From the NCBI GenBank assembly GCA_034190295.1, contig JAXHSW010000024.1:1-64000 (forward strand): a stretch of DNA of 64,000 bases. The letters are read 5' to 3'. The notes under the pieces are model-generated. The model was given only the letters and a program-made list of their open reading frames with translations, ran no database searches and had not been told where the DNA came from. The position numbers and the translations under genes were made by a program. Shown one piece after another: positions 52,131 to 61,310 of the stretch (position 1 is its first letter; each line of letters starts with the position of its first letter). The DNA comes from Okeania sp034190295 (GTDB lineage: Bacteria > Cyanobacteriota > Cyanobacteriia > Cyanobacteriales > Microcoleaceae).

Positions 52131-52697
52131 TTAAGAAACAGATTTAACAGCTTTAGGAGAGAACTTATGCTTAGTCAACTCTTCATTCAGTGCCAATTTA
52201 TTTTCCACTCGGTCTACAAATAGCACCCCTTGAAGATGGTCCATTTCATGCTGAATTGCTCTAGATAATAATTCTTTAGCCTGAAGAGTTTTCGGACGAC
52301 CATTTTCGTCTTTGTAGGCAACTTCAATTATTGCCGGACGTTTAACATCCAAATAAACCCCAGGAATACTCAGACACCCTTCTTGGAAAAGACAAACTTC
52401 TTTACCATACCTTTTAATCGTAGGATTAATCAAAACTAGAGGGGGTGTAGCGGGATTATCTAGCTCGCAGTCTATAACAATGACTTGTTTTTGGACAGCC
52501 ACCTGGGGAGCTGCCAGACCAATACCATCAGCACTATACATAGTTTGGAGCATTTCTCGTATCAGTTTCCGAATATCATCATCTACCTTAGTCACACGCT
52601 TCGCTGACTGACGCAAAGAGCGATCGCCCAAATAATTTATTTCCAAAGGTGGGTTCTTTAATTTTTCTTTCTTAACTAAAATTTCAGAAGTTGTCAT
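52131..52697 (-). CDS. def: Peptide deformylase
   Basis: Removes the N-terminal formyl group from nascent proteins. All three family motifs are present: GIGLAAPQV (about residues 58-66), EGCLSIPG (about 106-113) and QHEMDHLQG (about 148-156). The Cys and two His bind Fe(II). The length of 188 is typical of the cyanobacterial type with an N-terminal extension. The two copies of the GATGTCTATT repeat at 52003-52113 and 52764-52862 flank it in inverted orientation. Confidence 0.96.
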   Translation of the reverse strand: MTTSEILVKKEKLKNPPLEINYLGDRSLRQSAKRVTKVDDDIRKLIREMLQTMYSADGIGLAAPQVAVQKQVIVIDCELDNPATPPLVLINPTIKRYGKEVCLFQEGCLSIPGVYLDVKRPAIIEVAYKDENGRPKTLQAKELLSRAIQHEMDHLQGVLFVDRVENKLALNEELTKHKFSPKAVKSVS

Positions 52698-53273
52698 AAT
52701 TTTACACTTACAAAAAATGGCTAAATTTTAAACAAAGGTACTTTTTGAACCTCTTTCTATCTATCCTAATAGACATCTCTAGAAAAGAGGGAACATCAAA
52801 CTTGGAATAGTGAGAAATAATTGACAATTTACGGATAAGAATTGATTTTATTTTGAATTTCCACCAGATGTTTCATGGAAAATACACGGCCTCTGAGCCA
52901 TAAATAATCAAGTTAACTTATCACATCCAACCCAAAGTCGAAGTCCTTATATCAATTAATCCAAACCCCCCTGAGTCCTAAACTAATATTTTTTTGCTTC
53001 TAACTTTTAACTTTTGACTTCTAAATTTGGCCTGAGTCCTAAAACTAATATTTTTTTGCTTTTGACTTTTGAATGCATGACTTCTAACTTTTGACTTCTA
53101 ATATATTGGTAGGTTTAGTCCCAATATAATTGATATAAAACCTAACCTCTAGGCAAACTTACCCGTAAAATTATTGATATAACTCCTCTTTCCTCATCTT
53201 TCCAGCTTTTTATAGATATTACAAAAACTTAACAAATTAATTGTCTGTCAAAAAAATCAAAATTAAAAATTCT
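52698..53273. repeat. Spacer with inverted copy of the GATGTCTATT repeat
   Basis: Positions 52764-52862 are the reverse complement of the def-downstream copy (AATAGACATCTCTAGAAAAG, GGGAACATCAAACTTGGAATAG). Later come two direct copies of CTGAGTCCTAAACTAATATTTTTTTGCTTCTAACTTTTAACTT (52973-53020 and 53033-53080). These carry CTTTTGA heptamer variants. No further gene is seen; a promoter for the downstream membrane gene is not obvious. Confidence 0.65.
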
Positions 53274-54581
53274 ATGAATAATGATTCAAACTCTTCTCCA
53301 AGTGACTCTCAAAACACCAGTCCTACCTCAGAAAATTCTAATGGCACAAAAGCAGCGATCGCTCCTGTAAAAACACCAACAGACCAATTAAACTTGGTAG
53401 AAAACGAAATAGAACAAATGCTACCCGCTTCTGCTAGACAGCTCAATGGTTTGGGGAACGAGAGAGTAGATGAAGGGCCAAAGAATCGAATAGCCTCCAT
53501 TGTCTCCCTTACAGCAATTGCCGTAATGATTTTGGGATTAGCCATAGATAATGTGCTGCTTGGTTATACAAGTGCAGTTGTGGCAATGGCAGCTTCAATC
53601 AGAATGATTTGGCCTAGTTGGGGTAAAGTTTGGAAAACCCTCATTCCTCCAGTTTGGCGTAACCTGATTATTGCTTGCTTTGGTATCTTGGCCGCTATTG
53701 TTGGTTTACTAATGTTAAGTGGGGCAAACCAAGAACCAGGTAGTCGTAATATTCAGATTAACTGGGATGCCATTGGAGCGGTGGGCGAACTCATCGGAGC
53801 TTTGGGTCAAATCTTAATTGCGATTATTGCTGTATATGTAGCTTGGCGACAATACGTTATTTCCAAAGATTTGACCATTCAGCAAAATCGCATTACTCAA
53901 CAACAAACCATTGATGCTTACTTTCAAGGAGTTTCCGATCTGGCAATGGATGAAAAAGGTTTATTGGAAGATTGGCCACAGGAAAGAGCGATCGCTGAAG
54001 GACGTACAGCAGCTATTATCAAAAGTGTAGATGCAGAAGGTAAAGCGAAAATTCTCAGATTTTTATCTCAGTCTAGACTAATAACACCGATTAAGCGCGA
54101 TCGGCAACTTGGTCGGCCTATTTTGGATGGTAATGGGGGTTATGCGGAAGACAGGGAATATGGTATTCGCGTGATTGATTTAGGAGTAATGTTAGCCGGT
54201 GCTGACCTGACAAAAACAGATTTGCGGTGGACAGAATTGAGTGATTCTAATCTTGTCAGAGCTAATCTTAGTTATTGTGACTTGGTCAAAGCTAATTTTT
54301 CGCGCACGATTTTGTACGAAGCAAGTCTGGTAGGTGCTGACTTGAAGGGAGCAAAATTTTTCTATGGGAGTGCGGAAACTGCTACTCCTAGAACTCGTAC
54401 TAATGTACCTAACTATCAAACAGGTGTTTGTACTGGTGCAGTGGTAGAAAATGTTGACTTTAATGGAGTCAAGAGGTTGTCTGACGAACAACGTTATTAT
54501 TGTTGTGCTTGGTCTGGGGAAAAAAGTAGGAGAAAAATACCTGGTGGTTGTGAAGGTATTCCGAATAAGTTGGGGCGTTAG
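53274..54581 (+). CDS. Pentapeptide-repeat membrane protein
   Basis: Membrane protein of 435 residues from the ATG at 53274 (MNNDSNSS); a TTG at 53241 is less likely. Residues 1-60 are polar and low-complexity. Two pairs of hydrophobic segments follow (IVSLTAIAVMILGLAIDNVLLG; LIIACFGILAAIVGLLMLSG; GELIGALGQILIAIIAVYVAW). A cytoplasmic helical part contains RAIAEGRTAAIIKSVDAEGKAKILRFL. From about residue 305 there are pentapeptide repeats (GADLTKTDLRWTELSDSNL, VRANLSYCDLVKANFS, EASLVGADLKGAKF) that form a right-handed beta-helix. The end has four Cys. The function of the family is unknown. A similar architecture is common in filamentous cyanobacteria. Confidence 0.85.
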   Translation: MNNDSNSSPSDSQNTSPTSENSNGTKAAIAPVKTPTDQLNLVENEIEQMLPASARQLNGLGNERVDEGPKNRIASIVSLTAIAVMILGLAIDNVLLGYTSAVVAMAASIRMIWPSWGKVWKTLIPPVWRNLIIACFGILAAIVGLLMLSGANQEPGSRNIQINWDAIGAVGELIGALGQILIAIIAVYVAWRQYVISKDLTIQQNRITQQQTIDAYFQGVSDLAMDEKGLLEDWPQERAIAEGRTAAIIKSVDAEGKAKILRFLSQSRLITPIKRDRQLGRPILDGNGGYAEDREYGIRVIDLGVMLAGADLTKTDLRWTELSDSNLVRANLSYCDLVKANFSRTILYEASLVGADLKGAKFFYGSAETATPRTRTNVPNYQTGVCTGAVVENVDFNGVKRLSDEQRYYCCAWSGEKSRRKIPGGCEGIPNKLGR

Positions 54582-54589
54582 AAGAAGGA

Positions 54590-55092
54590 GTCAGGAGTCA
54601 GGAGTCAGGAGAAAGGAGTCGGGAGAAAGGAAGGATGAGAGTGGAAATTATCTAGGCATATTCCGGCGTTTTATGTCTGCATTGAATGGAAGTATAGAAT
54701 GCGACAACTGTATAATCGGATTCCACATTAAAAAGCGTTTCGGTCAGAAATGCTGATAGCTAGTTTACGGAAAGAAATATAGTTAATCAAAACTATACAA
54801 CATATTTCGGGCAAATGATGTACAAGATGAATAGTGAAAATATTGTTATGCGAGCATCTTGCCCGCGATGGGTGTACCTTACGGGCAGCGGAAAGCGCTG
54901 TAACTTCCAGTCAAGTTAACTTAACAGGACTTACGCAAAGACTCTATATATATAGTGAGGGCGCCCTTCGGAGCTTTGCGTTAGCAAATGCCATTCGCCC
55001 CTACAGATGGTGGTTTAAAAGTCAATTTGCGTAAGTCCTGCTTAAATTATTTTCTCTTCCTTCTACCTACTTCCCTGCTCTGTTGACCAGAA
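54590..55092. repeat. Spacer with heptamers and dispersed elements
   Basis: AGGAGTC heptamers at 54591-54625; the CATATTTCGGGCAAA element at 54803-54880; and an AGGACTTACGC...TTGCGTAAGTCCTG MITE at 54927-55040, related to those inside the sigma-factor gene but with a different interior (GAGGGCGCCC...AAATGCCATTCGCCC). No gene is supported. Confidence 0.7.
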
Positions 55093-55235
55093 AATTAGGT
55101 TTCAAACCTCCACTTTCAAGGAGATAAAAAAAGTAAATTCAGTATTTGAAGCCTCCTGCTTTCCGTTTGTCATGCTGCGCAAACAGTAGAAGGTACTGTT
55201 AACTGATAACTGTTAACTGATAACTGAAGTGACAC
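55093..55235. repeat. Composite repeat with heptanucleotide tract, copy 3
   Basis: Diverged copy of the composite element: CCTCCACTTTCAAGGAGATA, AATTCAGTATTTGAAGCCTCC, GAAGGTACTG, then AACTGAT/AACTGTT units ending GAAGTGACACC. It overlaps the 3' end of tenA and supplies its last codons (TSVIS) and stop. Confidence 0.75.
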
Positions 55236-55854
55236 CTGCCATTTCCCAAGCTGCTTGAAAGAAATCTCTTTCGCAGAGCATAGCATAACAGTAAATTGAT
55301 TCTGCTTCTTTAGTATTATCTGCGTAATTATCTATCACTTTCTCCAGCTTTTGCGTCAAATGTTCAAAATCCTGACTGCTGTAAGTACGAATCCATTCAG
55401 AATATTGATGCTCTGGGATTTCTGGTGTAGCTAACTGTTGTCCCAAAAAAGCATACAGTCGCATACAAGGAGTCATTGCTGCAGCGATCGCTCCAATATT
55501 ATTACCCCAAGCTGTTGCTAGCAGAAAATCTGTGTAACGTCGTGTAGAAAATCCTGGCGTAATAGTTTCTAGATTTACTCCCCATTTAGCAGCATAGTTT
55601 TGATGCAATTCTAATTCCTCTTTCACCGCACCTGCGAGAGTATGAAACAGTTCAAATATTTTCCAGTCTGGGGACTTAGCAGCAGCAATACTGTAAGCAC
55701 GGGCAAATGCTCTGAGGAAAAAAGCATCTTGTCCCACATAATAGGCAAAACTTTTATGAGGCAGTGTACCGTCAGCAATTCCTTGCACAAAAGGATGAGA
55801 TAAACAGACTGTTGCTAATTGTTGATTTATTTTCCATAAATTATTTGATATCAT
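55213..55854 (-). CDS. tenA: TenA/thiaminase II family protein
   Basis: A 213-residue aminopyrimidine aminohydrolase that salvages thiamin degradation products. The catalytic Cys lies in AAAMTPCMRLYAFLG (about residue 130), and family features include FVQGIADGTLPHKSFAYYVGQDAFFLRAFARAY near the N-terminus, RYTDFLLATAW and a C-terminal FFQAAWEMA. It has no neighbouring thiamin gene and no visible TPP riboswitch. The final TSVIS derives from the adjoining repeat; the native protein probably ended near WEMAGV. The start at 55854 gives a normal length. Confidence 0.93.
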   Translation of the reverse strand: MISNNLWKINQQLATVCLSHPFVQGIADGTLPHKSFAYYVGQDAFFLRAFARAYSIAAAKSPDWKIFELFHTLAGAVKEELELHQNYAAKWGVNLETITPGFSTRRYTDFLLATAWGNNIGAIAAAMTPCMRLYAFLGQQLATPEIPEHQYSEWIRTYSSQDFEHLTQKLEKVIDNYADNTKEAESIYCYAMLCERDFFQAAWEMAGVTSVIS

Positions 55855-56037
55855 AATATTTCATTTCCCGAAAATTCATCTAGTGGTATTATATTTCTAT
55901 CAATATTATTAGACATCTCCAAAAATGTAAATATGTTCCATCTAAAGTACTACAAGAGTTGCTTGGAAAGGCTGATATGATTTCTGGAAAAATATATTTT
56001 AATAGGAAATTATTGTTTCTTCCCTCTTTCTTTTTTT
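55855..56037. other. Spacer upstream of tenA
   Basis: AT-rich divergent spacer. It contains a TTAGACATCTCCAAAAATG segment like the edge of the GATGTCTATT repeat family and half of the adjacent tandem unit (GGAAATTATTGTTTCTTCCC). Nothing else is recognisable. Confidence 0.4.
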
Positions 56038-56690
56038 AGGAACAGGACTTACCGAGTAATTAAGGTAAAAATCCTCTTACTCGCCGTGGAGAAACAAGAA
56101 AAAATTTTCATAATCATTCAATCCTATCCGCTTTTAGGGAGAGGTAATTATCAATTATCAATTATCAATTATTGAAGCACGGATACTAAATAGAGAGGGC
56201 GAATGCCATTCGCCCCTACATTTGAGGAAATTATTATTTATTCCCTCTTTTTTTAGGAACAGGACTTACCGAATAATTAAGGTAAAAATCCTCTCACTCG
56301 CCGTGGAGAAACAAGAAAAAATTTTCATAATCATTCAATCCTATCCGCTTTTAGGGAGAGGTAATTATCAATTATCAATTATCAATTATTGAAGCACGGA
56401 TACTAAATAGAGAGGGCGAATGCCATTCGCCCCTACATTTGAGGAAATTATTATTTATTCCCTCTTTTTTTAGGAACAGGACTTACCGAATAATTAAGGT
56501 AAAAATCCTCTCACTCGCCGTGGAGAAACAAGAAAAAATTTTCATGCTCATTCAATCCTATCCGTTTTAGGGAGAGGTAATTATCAATTATCAATTATTA
56601 ATTATCAATTCTTGAAGATACTAAATCGAGAGGGCGAATGCCATTCGCCCCTACATTTGAGGAAATTATTGTTTCTTCCTTCTTTTTTTT
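56038..56690. repeat. Tandem triplication of a 217-bp unit abutting a gene start
   Basis: AGGAACAGGACTTACC occurs at 56038, 56255 and 56472 (217 bp apart). Each unit: TAATTAAGGTAAAAATCCTC, CTCGCCGTGGAGAAACAAG, CAATCCTATCCG, GGGAGAGGTAATTATCAATT (CAATTAT heptamers), GGGCGAATGCCATTCGCCC, GAGGAAATTATT. In the third copy the unit ends in a T-run directly followed by the ATG of the next gene at 56693. Another diverged copy lies at 51195-51335. Confidence 0.9.
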
Positions 56691-56692
56691 TT

Positions 56693-57631
56693 ATGAAATA
56701 TTCTATAGTAATTCCTATTTATAATGAAGAGAAAAATCTCCCTGAATTATATCGGCGTATGAATGCCATTCTGAATAGAATTGATGGAGATGTAGAATTA
56801 ATTTTAATTAATGATGGGAGTCGCGATCGCTCTCTACAAATACTCCGAGAATTACATCAACAAGACTCTCGAATTTGTTATTTAAGTTTTGCCCGTAATT
56901 TCGGACATCAAATTGCTGTTACTGCTGGTTTAAATTTTGCTAGGGGGAAAGCTATTGTAGTTTTAGACGGAGATTTGCAAGACCCGCCAGAATTAATTCC
57001 AGACTTAATTGAAAAGTGGCGACAGGGTTATCAAGTTGTCTATGCTCAACGCACAAAAAGACATCAAGAAAGTTGGTTAAAAAAGTTGCCTGCTTTTCTC
57101 TATTATCGGATTTTAAAACATTTAGCAGATGTGGAAATTCCCATTGATACAGGAGATTTTTGTTTAATGGATAGATGTGTCGTAGATGTGTTAAATAAAA
57201 TGCCAGAAACTAATCGTTATATTCGAGGTTTAAGAGCATGGGTTGGTTTTAAACAAACGGCAATTAAATTTGAGCGCGAACCTCGTTTTGCTGGTGATAT
57301 TCAATATACTTTTGCCAAATCTTTAGCCTTAGCAATTAATGGTTTAGTCTCTTTTTCTAAAGTACCTTTACGACTTTCTACTTATGTAGGATTATTTGCT
57401 GCTTGTATTGCTTTATTGATGGCTTGTTTAGTTTTATATTGGCGGATTTTTTATCCTGATTCACCATTAACTGGTTTGACAACAATTATAATGGCAATAT
57501 TCTTTTTAGGAGCAGTACAATTAGTAAGTATTGGAATTTTAGGAGAATATATCGGACGTATTTATGAAGAAGTGAAAGGTAGACCTCTTTATACTTTATC
57601 TGAAGTGGCAGGATTTGATGATAAGAATTAA
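56693..57631 (+). CDS. Polyprenol-phosphate glycosyltransferase (DPM1/GtrB-like, family 2)
   Basis: A 312-residue GT-A enzyme that transfers a sugar to a polyprenyl phosphate. Motifs: SIVIPIYNEEKNLPELYRRM, LILINDGSRDRSLQ, catalytic VVLDGDLQDPPELIPDLI (DXD at about residue 93), and acceptor region DTGDFCLMDRCVVDVLNKMPETNRYIRGL. Two C-terminal membrane helices (STYVGLFAACIALLMACLVL; IIMAIFFLGAVQLVSIGI) and IGRIYEEVKGRPLY are typical of GtrB-type proteins. I placed the start at 56693 (MKYSIV), which matches the family start; the upstream 27 codons in frame are repeat-derived. No Shine-Dalgarno is visible. The flipping partner is not adjacent. Confidence 0.93.
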   Translation: MKYSIVIPIYNEEKNLPELYRRMNAILNRIDGDVELILINDGSRDRSLQILRELHQQDSRICYLSFARNFGHQIAVTAGLNFARGKAIVVLDGDLQDPPELIPDLIEKWRQGYQVVYAQRTKRHQESWLKKLPAFLYYRILKHLADVEIPIDTGDFCLMDRCVVDVLNKMPETNRYIRGLRAWVGFKQTAIKFEREPRFAGDIQYTFAKSLALAINGLVSFSKVPLRLSTYVGLFAACIALLMACLVLYWRIFYPDSPLTGLTTIIMAIFFLGAVQLVSIGILGEYIGRIYEEVKGRPLYTLSEVAGFDDKN

Positions 57632-57937
57632 TACCATCAGGAATTACGCAAATTCACCTTGAAAACGTCATATGTAGGGGCGTTAACGATAGTTATGCGA
57701 AGCAAATGGCATTGGCTAGCGCCAAGCTCCGAATTGCACCCTCACTATATGTGGTTCATGTTGAACGGATTTATTGATCATATCGTTTGATTCCCTGCTT
57801 TATACATAGAACTTAGGCAGTAGAAGGTATTTCCGTCATTGCGACCGATAGGGTTTGCGCAGCAGTTGGGAACGGAAAGCAATCTCAAATCCTAGTTTTC
57901 CCTACCTCATGCGTAAGTCCTGATACAAAAAAACTAT
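57632..57937. repeat. Spacer with MITE containing nested repeats
   Basis: A MITE with left end GGAATTACGCAAATT (57649) and right end ATGCGTAAGTCCTGA (57909-57923) encloses a TAGGGGCGTTAACGATAGTTATGC segment and half of the TCATTGCGAC palindrome (57836-57888, GGAACGGAAAGCAATCTC). The nesting suggests insertion of one element within another. No gene is seen. Confidence 0.65.
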
Positions 57938-58708
57938 TTAACTCAACTCGTCAGGATCGATACCCAACTCTCGTAGTTTTGCTGCCAAGCGCTCTTTTTG
58001 TTGTTTAGCTACTGCTAACTCTTGTTTAGCTACTGCTAACTCCTCTTCTGGAGTAAGTATCAAATCTACTTTCATCGTCATCCACCGCAACCAAAGTCTA
58101 TTTATGCCATTAAAACTACCCTACCACAAACCCAGACTTAGTTCTACCTCCGGAAGCAGCAAACGTCCCTGAATCAACTTTGCCCTTTGGTAGCGATCGC
58201 CCACCAAATGAAACGCCTGCATTTCATCAGTATACCAATTAAACGTCACATAATAAGGCACTCGCAAAATGCTTTCATAAACTTCCCACTTATTAGGAGG
58301 TTCTCCCTGTTTTCTTGGTGTCTGTCCTAAATCTTCTTCTTCTGTACCCGGAGATAATAACTCGACTACCACCAATGGGTTAACTTTTTCATCCCAAACT
58401 ACATAGCTCAAGCGCATATCCCATTCTTCATATAACCTGGGCACTCCCACAACTGCAAACCAGTCTGGTTTTTTGTACCTATTGAAATGGTTGACATCGT
58501 AGTAGAGATTCAGATTGTTAGCACAAAACAATTTATTGGGATACCACTTGCGCGGTTGAAAAGTTTTGTGTAAAAGTCGAGCTTGAAACTTGTGAAATTC
58601 ATCTGGCAAACCAGGTTCATTCGGTTCTTCGCTTGGTAAGTCGTACATGGTAGGCAAAGTTTCCTTTGCTGGAAGTGGTGGTTCATCTTGAAAGGATGTA
58701 TTTGTCAT
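57938..58708 (-). pseudogene. Uma2-family (DUF820) endonuclease gene interrupted by a nonsense codon
   Basis: The frame 58708-58121 encodes 195 residues of a Uma2 nuclease: PDWFAVVGVPRLYEEWDMRLSYVVWDEKVNPLVVVELLSPGTEEEDLG contains the PD-(D/E)XK-like acidic residues. It stops at TAG after LSLGLW. In the paralog at 58803-59720 this codon is CAG (Gln) and reading continues. Here the frame after the TAG remains open to 57938, encoding GSFNGINRLWLRWMT, a shortened coiled coil (LAVAKQELAVAKQ) and the tail RLAAKLRELGIDPDELS, which matches the paralog's end. So a single substitution truncates the protein. The truncated product keeps the nuclease core and may be functional; readthrough is possible. 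Confidence 0.88.
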
Positions 58709-58802
58709 ATTGGTTTATTCCCCTATTTCATAAATAGGTTTTACTATTCCTAATTTGAGGTTGAGTAGGGTACTAACCCAACCTACAAAAAATTAAAACT
58801 AT

Positions 58803-59720
58803 TTAACTGAAATCATCAGGAATGATACCCAACTCTCGCAGTTTTGCTAGTAAGCGATCGCTTTGTTTTTTGGCTGCTGCTAACTCTTCTTTAACTGCTG
58901 CTGCCTCTTGTTCGGCATTGATAGCTCGTTGTTTAGCTGCTGCTGCCTCTTGTTCAGCATTGGTAGCTCGTTGTTCGGCATTGGTAGCTCGTTGTTCAGC
59001 ATTGGTAGCTTGTTGTTTAGCTACTGCTGCCTCCTCTTTAGCTGCTGCTTCCTTCTCTTCTAAAGTCGGTATCAAATCTCCTTCTGGGGTCATCCACCGC
59101 AACCATAGTTTATTTGTACTATTAAAACTACCCTGCCACAGACCCAGACTGAGTTCTACCTCCGGAACCAACAAACGCCCCTCATTCAACTCTGCCCTTT
59201 GGTAGCGATCGCTTACTAAATGAAACGCCTTCATTTCATTGGTATAGCGACTGAACGTTACATAGTAAGGAACTTTCAGAATCCTTTCGTAAACTTCCCA
59301 CTTAGTAGGAGGTTTTCCCGGTTCTCCTATTGTCTCTCCTAAATCTTCATCTTCTGTACCAGGAGATAATAACTCGACTACTACCAACGGGTTAATTTTT
59401 TCGTCCCAAACTACATAGCTTAAGCGCATATCCCATTCTTCATATAACCTGGGCACTCCCACAACTGCAAACCAGTCTGGGCGTTTGTACCATTTAGGAT
59501 GTTTGACATCGTAGTAGAGATTCATATCAGTACCACAAAACAATTTATCGGGATACCAGTTGCGCGGTTGAAACGTTTGACGCAAAAGTTCAGGTTGGAA
59601 GTCATGAAATTCGTCTGGCAAACCAGGTTCCTCCGGATCTTCGCTTGGTAAGTCGTACATGGTAGGCAAAGTTTCCTTTGCGGGAAGTGATGGTTCATGT
59701 TGAACGGATATATTTGTCAT
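58803..59720 (-). CDS. Uma2-family endonuclease with C-terminal coiled coil
   Basis: A 305-residue member of the cyanobacterially expanded Uma2/DUF820 family of PD-(D/E)XK-fold proteins. The conserved core DWFAVVGVPRLYEEWDMRLSYVVWDEK, then LVVVELLSPGTEDEDLG, lies at about 77-130. YVTFSRYTNEMKAFHLVSDRYQ and PEVELSLGLWQGSFNSTNKLW complete the domain. Residues 225-290 are a coiled coil built from ATNAEQR/AAAKQR heptads encoded by tandem 21-bp repeats, followed by the conserved tail RLLAKLRELGIIPDDFS. The paralog downstream has a contracted coiled coil and a nonsense codon. The DNA target and role are unknown. Confidence 0.9.
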   Translation of the reverse strand: MTNISVQHEPSLPAKETLPTMYDLPSEDPEEPGLPDEFHDFQPELLRQTFQPRNWYPDKLFCGTDMNLYYDVKHPKWYKRPDWFAVVGVPRLYEEWDMRLSYVVWDEKINPLVVVELLSPGTEDEDLGETIGEPGKPPTKWEVYERILKVPYYVTFSRYTNEMKAFHLVSDRYQRAELNEGRLLVPEVELSLGLWQGSFNSTNKLWLRWMTPEGDLIPTLEEKEAAAKEEAAVAKQQATNAEQRATNAEQRATNAEQEAAAAKQRAINAEQEAAAVKEELAAAKKQSDRLLAKLRELGIIPDDFS

Positions 59721-59921
59721 ATTATTGCTCTCGAGATAGTTTTATAGTTTGAAAAGCGACCCTATCTGCGCGTACTTTTTCCCATGATTACAGAATAACA
59801 CAATATTTGAAAAAAGGTGAAATTTTTAGGATTTTTTTGTGCTGGTGGAACGAACGCATGGGAGTAATATATAATTAAATTTGTACTATTTTATTTACTC
59901 AATTTTACTCAATATTATTCT

Positions 59922-61310
59922 ATGTTTTCTTCTTTTGAAACTAAACTAGCACTGAGTTTATTTACAGGTTCAGGAATTGGCGATAAAGGATTTGAAGCTG
60001 CAGGTGTTCAATTCTTATTACATAATGAACTTATTGCAGAACGGGCGAGTTTAATCAAAACTAACTTTCCTAATTCTACTGTAATAGATGGGGATATTTT
60101 GGATAGAGAAGCAGAAATTATTAATACAGTTCACAAAATAATTGGCAATCAAGAGCTATTTGCCATAGTTGCAACACCACCTTGCCAGGGAATGTCACAA
60201 AATGGATTAGGAACACTTTTATCGAATATTAGAAAAGGTCTACGCCCAAAATTAGACCCACGAAATAGACTCATATTACCTGCTCTTCGTATAGCCGTAT
60301 CATTAAAACCCAAATGGGTTATTTTTGAGAATGTGTCACGAATGTCTAATACAGTTATAGAAGATGAAAATGGAAAATTAACACCTATTTTAGAATTAAT
60401 TCCTAAATACTTAGGCTCTGAATATATCGGTGAAGCAAAAATTGTTGAATTTGCTGACTATGGTATTCCACAACGTAGAAAAAGATTAATCACAGTTTAT
60501 TCCAAACTACAAATTGCTCAAGATTTTTTACAGTCTGGTGGTTCTTTAATTCCTCCAGAAACTCATCATAAACTAGGGAAAAATTTACTCCCTAAATGGA
60601 TTACAGTGAAGGATGCTATAGGTGACTTTCCTTTTCTAGATGCTCAAACTTCAAAAACAGGAAAACATCCTAATTTACCACTTCACTATGTACCTATATT
60701 AACTCCTGAAAAATATCAATGGATTAGCCACACTCCTGAAGGAGAGTCAGCATTTAATAATCAGTGCATTAACCCAAAATGTGGATTTAAAAATAACCCT
60801 ACACATAGAGCTTCTCGTGACTCTTCAGGTATTAATCGAGCGAATAATAATACTCCTTTATACTGCATTAAGTGTGGTCATTTATTACCACGACCATTCA
60901 CTCAAACTAAAGACGGAAAATTAAGAATCATGCGAGGTTTTACCAGCGCTTACAAGAGAATGAGTTGGGATGTTCCCGCTCCTACGCTAACAAAAAACTT
61001 AAGTTTTCCTTGCTCAGATCATAATATTCATCCTACACAAAATCGTGTACTCTCTCTAGCTGAAGCTTGCAAATTACATACCATTTCAGATTTTAATTAT
61101 CAGTGGGGACCTTTGACGTGGAAAAATAAAGAAATTAAGCAAGCATCAGATAGTTTAATCAGAGAATCAATCGGTGAAAGTATCCCACCAAAATTTATGT
61201 ATTTGCTTGGTCAACACTTAATTAATATTACGGAAGGAAATATAAATACAACCCTAGGAAAAAATCCTTTACAGCTTGAACTATTTTCTTTAAGTAATTT
61301 TAGTAGTTAA
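59922..61310 (+). CDS. DNA (cytosine-5) methyltransferase of a type II restriction-modification system
   Basis: A 462-residue 5-methylcytosine methyltransferase. Motif I is ALSLFTGSGIGDKGFEAAG (residues 9-27). The catalytic Cys is in motif IV, VATPPCQGMSQNG (about residue 91). Motif VI is IFENVSRM; motif VIII is GIPQRRKRL. Between residues 285 and 325 there is an insertion with CINPKCGF and YCIKCGH, a four-Cys zinc-ribbon-like element, located in the target-recognition region. Motif X is near the end (IGESIPPKFMYLLGQHL). It overlaps by 11 bp, tail to tail, with the nuclease gene, so the two form one R-M system. The recognition sequence cannot be read from sequence. Confidence 0.94.
   Translation: MFSSFETKLALSLFTGSGIGDKGFEAAGVQFLLHNELIAERASLIKTNFPNSTVIDGDILDREAEIINTVHKIIGNQELFAIVATPPCQGMSQNGLGTLLSNIRKGLRPKLDPRNRLILPALRIAVSLKPKWVIFENVSRMSNTVIEDENGKLTPILELIPKYLGSEYIGEAKIVEFADYGIPQRRKRLITVYSKLQIAQDFLQSGGSLIPPETHHKLGKNLLPKWITVKDAIGDFPFLDAQTSKTGKHPNLPLHYVPILTPEKYQWISHTPEGESAFNNQCINPKCGFKNNPTHRASRDSSGINRANNNTPLYCIKCGHLLPRPFTQTKDGKLRIMRGFTSAYKRMSWDVPAPTLTKNLSFPCSDHNIHPTQNRVLSLAEACKLHTISDFNYQWGPLTWKNKEIKQASDSLIRESIGESIPPKFMYLLGQHLINITEGNINTTLGKNPLQLELFSLSNFSS

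Noticed and set aside
54451..54756. 101-aa plus-strand frame
   Set aside because: It overlaps the end of the pentapeptide-repeat gene in another frame and runs through AGGAGTC heptamers.
55800..55960. TPP riboswitch upstream of tenA
   Set aside because: No CTGAGA or ACCTGATCTGG-type boxes are seen in the 5' region.
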